This document shows, piece by piece, positions 8,005 to 14,002 of a stretch of 14,002 bases of DNA. Position 1 is the first letter of the stretch. Every line of letters starts with the position of its first letter. The position numbers and the translations under genes were made by a program. The stretch is from the NCBI GenBank assembly GCA_040383945.1, contig JBEICN010000027.1, positions 1 to 14,002 on the forward strand. The letters run 5' to 3'. Source of the DNA: CAIVSN01 sp040383945 (GTDB taxonomy: Bacteria > Patescibacteriota > Gracilibacteria > BD1-5 > UBA2023). The notes under the pieces were generated by a model. That model did no database searches. It saw nothing but the letters and a program-made list of their open reading frames with translations, and was not told where the DNA came from.

Positions 8005-10698
8005 CTAACTCTTCGCTGATGCAACTTTTGACCTTGACTGTGATAAAATTTGTAGAAAAGACTCAGTACTCGACATTTTTACTGGCAATCCTTCGGGCAA
8101 ACTATTGCGAATGATATCACCCCACTCGGTGGTAATTCGTTTATCTAGAAGCACAATAATTCCAGTGTCTGTTTTGGTGCGAATCAAACGACCAATCCCC
8201 TGTTTGAGCTTGAGTATCATGACGGGGAGTGAATACTCCATGAATGAGTCGTTAAAAAGTCGAGATCGTGCCACAAAAACAGGATCGGTGGGAACAGAAA
8301 AAGGGAACTTATGAATCACGAGCGTTTCGAGAGTATTTCATGGGAAATCTACTCCTTCCCAGAAGCTATCGGTTCCGAGCAAAACACTGGTATCTGCATA
8401 TTTACGAAATTCATAAATGAGCTTGTGCTTTCCTCCACTCATTCCTTGAGTCAAAAGCTGAATGCCCGAGCCTTTGAGTTCTGGAGCGAGTGCGAGTGTG
8501 GTTTCTTTTATGCTGGCAAATGAGGTAAATAACATGAGAGTTCTGCCTCCAACAATTTTGAGAAGTTTTGCCAAAAATTGATCATAAGCTCGTTTTTGTT
8601 CATACTTTCGCACATCACCAAGTTCAGCGGGTATGTATAACAGTGCTTGCTTTGCATAGTTAAAATCCGTCTGTAATTTTTCAAATTCAAAATCTTGCAA
8701 AGCAAGTATTTTGGAAATGTAACCAAACTCTGAGTTTATGGTCAAAGTAGCGCTGGTGACCACAATGGACGGTATTGCGTCCCACAGTCGTTTTTTGAGA
8801 ATCGAGCCAATTTCGAGTGGTGTAGAAATGAGTTTAGCGCCAAAATTTTCCTTCTTGGAAAAAATACGAATCAGTGGAGTATTTCTTTCATAGAGAAATT
8901 CCTTGAGATGATCCAAAAATCCTACGATAAACAGTCGTTCTGTTTCTCATTCTTCCGCGAGTATTTTTGGCGCCTGAAACAGCATTTGTTCGATTCCATG
9001 TATTCGAGTGGAAATACCTTCAAACAATTGCGTGAGTTCCTCAAAAGTGCCGGAAGTGAAAAAATCGGATTCTACAAGTAGGTCCTGGGGGCGATTTGCG
9101 GAGTATTGATCTCGCTTTTGAAACATAGACGACTCAAAATGATTTTCACAAGACTCAAAAAACAAGCCCACACTTAAGACGACTCCATCAATATCTCGCT
9201 GAAGTTCTGGATATATGAATGGATCCATGAGATGAGATTTGTTGTAGCGCTTTATGATTTTCTCGAGATTTTGAAGACGATTACTCTGTCCTTCCAAATC
9301 CGACTTTTTCTTGAGCGACTCGGTAGCAACCGCTTCGAGGTTGTGAACTTCGTCCAAAATCAAGTACTCTATTTTTGGTAAGATAGCCCCATTTACATCA
9401 TCTAGATACTCGCCGAGTAGAAGCGCATGATTGAGGATGACGATTTGCGCCTCCTTAACCCCATCGCGTGCTCTCACTACAAATTCATAATCTCGGTAGT
9501 GGTTATCTGGGGAAAGCACGCGCACATCACCAGCATGAATTTCTTCAATAAAACCGTACTCGCCGTTGTATAGACTAAATTCATCGAGTTCTCAGGTGCT
9601 CGTCTGCGTTAGCCAATAGGCAACTTTGAGCGTAAAAATTGCCTCATCTGGCGTGAATGATTCCTTGTCATACCACTCAAAAAATTTGAGAAGACTCAGG
9701 TAGTTACTGCGTCACTTGAGTTTTTGTACACGAAAACCAGATACCCCATGTGACTCCAGTAGGGCTCGAAGTTGAGGAATATCTTTGGTCTCGATCTGAT
9801 CTTGAAGGGTTTTGGTGTTGGTCGAGACAAATAGTTGCTTGCCCTTGGCGGAAGCTGCGAGTAAACCTGGAATGAGATACGCGAAGGTTTTGCCAATACC
9901 AGTCGGAGCCTCAACGCAGAGGTGAGTTTTTGTTTCAAAGGCTTTTTCTACTGAAGTCATCATCTTCTGCTGCTCGGGTCGCTCTTCGATAGTCGTTGCG
10001 CTGTGTATAACCTGCTGCCAAGTAGGGATTTCCTGAGGGAGTCGAAAATCGTGGACTACCCCCTTTCCCAGACGCTCCATCGTATGTGACTTGAGCCCGG
10101 GAGACTCCATGGCATCCGAGAGTCCGTCCAGATATCCAAGTGCCCAGTTACCGTATGTTTTTTGGCTGATAGAGCGAAGTACATCTTTTTCCAATACAGA
10201 AAACTGCCCAACTCTTTCTACGATTTTTGACCAAAGAAATGCCGTTGCCAGCACATCGGAATAAGCTCGATGGGCATTTTCATGCGTAAATCATAACTCT
10301 TCTGTGAGACTCGAAAGATTTAAGCTTTTGCTGGAGTGAAAGAGAAATTCTGCTATCTTGAAGGTATCCACAATTTTCTCGGTATCAAAACGAATTCCAG
10401 AAGCCGAAAGAAAGGCTATATCAAATCCGACATTATGGCCCATGATTGGATCTTTTCCAATAAACTCCGTGATTTTACTACTGATTTCCGCAAACTTTGG
10501 AGCCTGGTGAAGCTCCTCGGGGGTAATGCTCGTAAGAAAGGTAATATCTTCATGGATAACGAACCCTGGGTTAACCAGGGTATTCCAACTATCAATTTGA
10601 TTTCAATTTTCATCAATTTTTAAGAGTGCCACTTCGATAATAGAATCAGACTGGGGATTCAGCCCTGTGGTCTCAAGGTCAAGTACAATAAAAGCCAT
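8005..10698 (-). CDS. dinG: DnaQ-type 3'-5' exonuclease fused to DinG-family helicase
   Basis: This protein of 897 aa combines a proofreading-type exonuclease with an XPD/DinG superfamily 2 helicase, the layout known from DinG of Firmicutes. It reads through six TGA codons as Gly (10603, 10291, 9712, 9592, 8947, 8338). The exonuclease keeps DLETTG (7-12), HNVGFD (88-93) and the H143/D148 pair in HRAYSD. The helicase has RPEQ (240-243), Walker A APTGIGKT (264-271), DEVH (449-452), the motif DSFWEGVDFPGNTLE and QGIGRLIR (833-840). The Fe-S cysteines of E. coli DinG are absent: LKGRSNYLSL has Ser where Cys is usual. The Firmicute fusion also lacks the cluster, and that protein acts mainly as a nuclease. 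Its stop TAG touches a possible GTG start of the pilN-like gene, so it heads the pilus operon. Likely role: DNA repair or processing. Confidence 0.92.
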
Positions 10699-10705
10699 GT
10701 TTTCG

Positions 10706-10734
10706 ATTGTAGCGATTTCCAAAAGAATACCCAA
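10706..10734 (-). promoter_or_regulatory. Promoter candidate for dnaQ-dinG and the pilus genes
   Basis: On the minus strand TTGGGT (10734-10729) and TACAAT (10711-10706; 5 of 6 to TATAAT) are 17 nt apart. The -10 ends 7 nt before the dinG ATG, so the transcript would start at or within a base of the start codon. The site lies downstream of the ftsZ terminator, where a new promoter is needed. Confidence 0.5.
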
Positions 10735-10742
10735 AGAAAAAA

Positions 10743-10780
10743 ATCAGAAAAAAACACAAGCCTGGAATTCTTGTGTTTTT
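10743..10780 (-). terminator. Intrinsic terminator of the ftsA-ftsZ unit
   Basis: AAAAACACAAG and CTTGTGTTTTT (10750-10760 and 10770-10780 on plus) form an 11-bp stem with a 9-nt loop; read on minus it is followed by a T-rich run. It lies 40 nt after the ftsZ stop. A second copy of the same arm (10791-10801) could pair with the same partner, giving an alternative hairpin. Confidence 0.75.
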
Positions 10781-10819
10781 GTGGAGTTATCTTGTGTTTT
10801 TCTTGAGAAGTTTCTCTCC

Positions 10820-12004
10820 TTATTTCATTTTATTGCGGAGAAAAGCCGGAACATCCAAATCACTTGCAGGCTCTGGCTTTGGCGCTTGAGCTATGTGCCC
10901 GAATATATTATTGTTGATGGACTTCTTTCCAAAACCTGTCTGTATCGTAGATCTGGAAGTTTCTTGGTGACGCTGGTTCGTTTCATCACTGAATCCTGTA
11001 GCCACCACAGTGATCTTGATTTCACCCGTATAATTCTCATTGATCGTAGCACCAAAAATAATGTTTGCCTCTGGATCACATGATTCTGTAATAATTCGAG
11101 CGGCCTCGTCCACTTCAAACATAGAGAGATCGGTACCTCCGGTGATATTGAAAAGCAGACCTCGTGCACCTGCAATGGAAAGCTCCAATAAAGGAGAATC
11201 CACAGCGGAACGAGCGGCCTCGATGGCTCGATTTTCACCAGAACCATACCCAATTCCCATGAGTGCTGAACCCGCATTTTCCATAACTGATTTTACATCG
11301 GCAAAGTCTACGTTGATCAGTCCTGGAAGCGTAATAAGGTCGGAAACACCTTGAACACCCTGATTGAGCACTTCATCAACAATGTTAAATGCTTCGAGAA
11401 GTGGAGTTTTTTTATCAATACTCGTACGAATTTTATCGGTGGGGATCGTGATAAGTGTGTCCACTTTTTCCTTGAGTCGCTCATACCCGTCGATAGCTTG
11501 GATGGAACGTCGTTGCCCCTCAAACTCAAATGGCTTTGTTACCACGGCGATTACGAGAGCTCCAAGCCCCTTAGCTATCTCGGCAATAACCGGAGCTGCG
11601 CCAGTACCTGTTCCTCCACCAAGTCCACAAGTGATAAATACCATGTCAGCTCCTGCAAGCACCTGCTTGAGTTCTTCACTGGACTCTTCAGCAGCTTTTT
11701 GTCCTATTTGAGGATTTGCTCCAGCTCAGAGGCCACGAGTGGTAGCTCTTCCAATATTAATGCGAGTTGGTGCATTTGAAGTGAACAACGCTTGTGCATC
11801 GGTATTTACCGCAATGAAATCCACCCCCTCCAAACCCGCTTGAATCATTCGGTTGACGGCATTTACTCCACCCCCTCCAACTCCAACTACTTTAATAGTA
11901 GCAACTGGGGAAATGTAATCAGATCCATTAATTTCTTCTACAGTAGAACGAGAATCACCTCGGAGAAGATTTTTGAGTTTATCGTCAGATTTTTTGATAG
12001 CCAT
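10820..12004 (-). CDS. ftsZ: Cell division protein FtsZ
   Basis: FtsZ is the tubulin-like GTPase that polymerises into the division ring at midcell. The protein is 394 aa. The Rossmann start VVGVGGGGVNAVNRM (39-53), the tubulin signature loop GGGTGTG (129-135) and the catalytic T7 stretch NVDFADVKSVM are all present. TGA at 11726-11728 encodes Gly93 in GLGAGANP, an invariant GTP-site glycine. The variable linker is short, and the tail LDVPAFLRNKMK is the usual FtsA-binding C-terminal peptide. I chose the ATG at 12004 (MAIKKSDDKL); a TTG two codons upstream is possible. It lies 36 nt after ftsA, probably in the same transcript, and ends at a hairpin terminator. There is no Shine-Dalgarno sequence. 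Confidence 0.98.
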
Positions 12005-12040
12005 ATACAAAAAGTAAAAAAGAAATATTAAAGAAAAAAA

Positions 12041-13276
12041 TTACGGAAGGATTTTGTGAAATATTTGTTTCAGAGATGCAAAGATTCCGTTAGGGGAAAA
12101 ATTGAACTTGAAGCGTGATCGGGTCGGAGCATATTTTTGAGAAAGAAGTATGGTACCAACAATACCTGCATACTGGGGATCTCCAAGGGATGTACCTGAA
12201 ATATGATCCCCGTCATCTGGAACTCCAATGGTAGTTGGTAACCGTAGAATTTCTTTGGAAAGGTCAACCAGTCCGCGCATTTTGGCAGCACCACCAGTAA
12301 GGACAGCCCCTTCTGGGAGCATTCCATCTTTCCCGATTCTTTTGAGTTCAGAATTTATGAAGTAGAAAAATTCAGAATATCTCGCTCGAATGATTTCGGA
12401 AAGATATTTTTTTGAGATGGTTGTTGTTTCGGTTTTTGAGTATTTAGAAAGGTCTATTTCTTCGTCCTTTTGTGAGTCATCCTTGCAAAAGTTCACATCG
12501 CCGTGCTCCAGTTTGAGCTTTTCCGCAAGGTCAATAGAGATTCGAAGCCCGAGGGCAATATCGGAAGTCACATGTTCTCCTCCGAGTGCAATAACTCCAC
12601 TAAATATCAGTACTCCTTCTTCAAAGACCGCCACATCAGTTGTGCTAGCACCTATATCAATACACACCACGCCAAGCTCTTTTTGTCGTCGAGAAAGAAC
12701 CGCTTCGGGTGCAGAAAGTACATTAGCAAAAACATCCACAATGTCGACACCAACATCAAGAATCCCCTTACGTACATTTGAAAGCACATTTTCTGCTATG
12801 GAAATAATGTGAGATCGAACTTCCAATTTTTTGGCGCCCATACCGATCGGGTTTTTGATGCCAGCTGTACCATCAATGGTAAAACTCTCTGGTACTACTT
12901 TGAGTAGGGTACGATTGGTCATATCTACACCATTCTGCGACATATCCAAAGCTCGGTTCACATCATCTTCGGAGACTTCACCATGTGACACTGCAACCAC
13001 TCCAGAGTTAACCACGCTTTCAATGGTAACACCAGAAAGTGAGAGATACACAGAATTCACATGTTGACCCAACATTTTTTCTGCCTCAAGCAAGGAGGTG
13101 TCGATGTTTTTTCGAAACTCATCCATATCGAGAATGTTTCCCTTTCGAACTCCGGTAGAAGGACTCAATCCCACTCCGAGAATGCGAAGTTTTTTTTCTT
13201 CAGAGAAGACACCGACCAGCGTTTTTATTTTTGAGCTCCCGATATCTATCGCAGCGATAATTTCGCCAGTATTCAT
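12041..13276 (-). CDS. ftsA: Cell division protein FtsA
   Basis: FtsA is the actin-like ATPase that anchors FtsZ filaments to the membrane and recruits later divisome proteins. The protein is 411 aa, the usual length, with no in-frame TGA. It has the phosphate 1 motif IAAIDIGSSKIKTLVG (7-22), the SHS2/1C domain after residue about 85, the phosphate 2 motif CIDIGASTTDVAVFEEG and the adenosine motif GAVLTGGAAKMRGL. The last 15 residues, GIFASLKQIFHKILP, form the amphipathic membrane-targeting helix. It precedes ftsZ as in most bacteria, but no ftsQ, mur or ddl gene is next to it. PilM is a related fold; the C-terminal helix and the ftsZ linkage settle the call for FtsA. Confidence 0.97.
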   Translation of the reverse strand: MNTGEIIAAIDIGSSKIKTLVGVFSEEKKLRILGVGLSPSTGVRKGNILDMDEFRKNIDTSLLEAEKMLGQHVNSVYLSLSGVTIESVVNSGVVAVSHGEVSEDDVNRALDMSQNGVDMTNRTLLKVVPESFTIDGTAGIKNPIGMGAKKLEVRSHIISIAENVLSNVRKGILDVGVDIVDVFANVLSAPEAVLSRRQKELGVVCIDIGASTTDVAVFEEGVLIFSGVIALGGEHVTSDIALGLRISIDLAEKLKLEHGDVNFCKDDSQKDEEIDLSKYSKTETTTISKKYLSEIIRARYSEFFYFINSELKRIGKDGMLPEGAVLTGGAAKMRGLVDLSKEILRLPTTIGVPDDGDHISGTSLGDPQYAGIVGTILLSQKYAPTRSRFKFNFSPNGIFASLKQIFHKILP

Positions 13277-13284
13277 GAGTAATA

Positions 13285-13312
13285 ATTCTTATTGAATAAT
13301 TTATTTGTTCAA
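13285..13312 (-). promoter_or_regulatory. Possible start-proximal promoter of ftsA
   Basis: TTGAAC (13312-13307) and AAGAAT (13290-13285) are 16 nt apart on the minus strand, and the second box ends 8 nt before the ftsA ATG. A transcript from here would have almost no leader. It is weaker than the promoter at 13370-13397. Confidence 0.25.
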
Positions 13313-13369
13313 GTTTTTTGCCTTTGTAATGAGAATTTGAATGTGTATTATTTGTCTCAAAGCGGCGTT

Positions 13370-13397
13370 ATTATACCTCGCAGTAGTATTAAATCAA
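13370..13397 (-). promoter_or_regulatory. Promoter candidate of the ftsA-ftsZ operon
   Basis: On the minus strand TTGATT (13397-13392; 4 of 6) is followed after 16 nt by a perfect TATAAT (13375-13370). Transcription would start near 13363, leaving a leader of about 87 nt before ftsA. The palindrome at 13406-13416 lies 8 nt upstream of the -35 box and could be an operator. Confidence 0.5.
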
Positions 13398-13608
13398 CGG
13401 GATATACAATAATTGTTGTGCATACTTTTTTCGATTTGTAAAATTTGAGTTTTATAAAAAATTTGGGCAACAAAATCTCAAGTTAATTATAGAGAATACC
13501 CCCCTTATCGCCTTCCGTATTATCGAGGGTTTCTTGTGGTTGTAGGGTACTTTTTAAAAAAATATGTATCTCATACTCATGTTACCATTTCACAAGGGGT
13601 ATAAAATC

Positions 13609-13638
13609 AAAAACAAAAAACCTGGTGTGAGTACCAGG
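13609..13638 (-). terminator. Intrinsic terminator of the right-edge gene
   Basis: Read on minus, CCTGGT and ACCAGG (13638-13633 and 13626-13621) form a 6-bp stem with a 6-nt loop, followed by TTTTTTGTTTTT. It lies 27 nt after the stop of the partial gene on the right edge, separating that gene from ftsA. Confidence 0.85.
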
Positions 13639-13665
13639 CTTAGGGGCTATCGTGAGAAACAAGTC

Positions 13666-14002
13666 TTATTTTTTTGATGGAGAATATGGATTTGGCGGAA
13701 CTTGGTATTTGGAGCCAATTTTTTCCATGAGAGCATTGATCGTTTCACGACCTATATATCCATCATGCGTTCAATTCATGCCGATAGCCTGCTGAAAGGC
13801 GGTGTTTTTTTGACGATCTCCGAGTGGTAGAGCAAGAAGTTTGAGAGCATCCTTATTGAGACTTGCATCTGAAAGTGCTTTTTGAATTTCTGTTTGAGCG
13901 AGTTTTGAGACTTGCTGGGTAATACGAAGGTCTTTTGGATCGCCTTTCGAAAGTGCTGTTACAAGCTGAGTGATGTTTTGGGATTTTTCTTTCTCGTCTG
14001 AC
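13666..14002 (-). CDS. Partial gene, C-terminus with possible peptidoglycan-binding-like domain
   Basis: The last 111 residues of a minus-strand protein are visible; its start is beyond the right edge. TGA at 13771-13773 is read as Gly. The first 60 residues are helical and rich in Lys, Gln and Ser. The following stretch, AFQQAIGMNGTHDGYIGRETINALME, resembles the PG_binding_1 pattern (a leading Gln, then DG.yG..T..AL). That domain is found in cell-wall hydrolases and wall-anchored proteins, which would fit a neighbour of ftsA-ftsZ, but the match rests on one short motif. The gene ends in TAA and is followed by a clear terminator, so it is not part of the ftsA operon. Confidence 0.6.

Larger units (their letters stand above)
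13277..13608. other. Intergenic region upstream of ftsA
   Basis: About 330 nt hold no gene that I recognise. It is AT-rich and carries the ftsA promoter candidates, an 11-bp palindrome ACAATAATTGT (13406-13416) just upstream of the best promoter, and a short C tract near 13499-13505. No RNA gene structure was recognised by eye. Confidence 0.5.

Noticed and set aside
516..10698. Reading dnaA, pilC, dinG and others as frameshifted or broken pseudogenes
   Set aside because: All breaks are in-frame TGA with no change of frame, at conserved Gly positions, in essential genes. A recoded UGA explains all of them at once.
10667..11779. Several plus-strand open frames opposite ftsZ and the start of dinG
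   Set aside because: They are shadows of strongly conserved genes on the minus strand.
13499..13530. Possible hairpin around CCCTTATCG and TATCGAGGG
   Set aside because: The TTATCG elements are direct rather than inverted copies; only a few outer bases pair, so no stable structure is supported.

Overview
The window comes from a bacterium that reads UGA as glycine (translation table 25), which points to the Candidate Phyla Radiation lineages Gracilibacteria (BD1-5) or Absconditabacteria (SR1). Under the standard code nearly every gene breaks into pieces at in-frame TGA codons. Read as glycine, the pieces join in a single frame into full-length dnaA, rsmI, pilC, pilB, ftsZ and a DnaQ-DinG fusion. 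I count 21 such codons. Several fall on glycines that are nearly invariant in their families (RsmI PGASA, FtsZ GLGAGANP, PilC GEKTGRL, DinG-type DFPGN, DnaA next to Walker A). TGG still encodes Trp, and TAA or TAG ends every gene seen. I cannot tell the two phyla apart from this window.

Layout. On the left edge a minus-strand fragment, probably an HD-domain hydrolase, diverges from dnaA across about 400 nt of AT-rich intergenic DNA. That DNA holds a perfect inverted repeat and an extended -10 promoter candidate. The plus strand then carries dnaA, rsmI (overlapping the dnaA end by 38 nt) and a hydrophilic, probably coiled-coil protein of unknown function. It ends at a hairpin flanked by A and T tracts that can serve both strands. 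Everything to the right is on the minus strand. In transcription order it is: the 3' end of a gene with a possible peptidoglycan-binding-like C-terminus, a terminator, an approximately 330-nt intergenic region, ftsA-ftsZ, a terminator, and then a tight five-gene run. That run is dnaQ-dinG, pilN-like, pilO-like, pilB, pilC, with gaps of 1 to 29 nt.

How the genes work together. DnaA starts replication and RsmI methylates 16S rRNA. FtsA and FtsZ form the membrane-tethered division ring; FtsA keeps a C-terminal amphipathic helix and FtsZ keeps the FtsA-binding tail. PilB, PilC, PilN-like and PilO-like form the motor ATPase, platform and alignment parts of a type IV pilus; no pilin, PilM, PilD or PilT gene lies in the window. 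The nuclease-helicase is read with the pilus genes, which may be only an operon accident.

No gene has a convincing Shine-Dalgarno sequence. Three start codons lie 6-8 nt after a -10-like hexamer, which suggests leaderless or SD-independent initiation. I found no tRNA, rRNA, CRISPR array, insertion sequence or consensus DnaA box.
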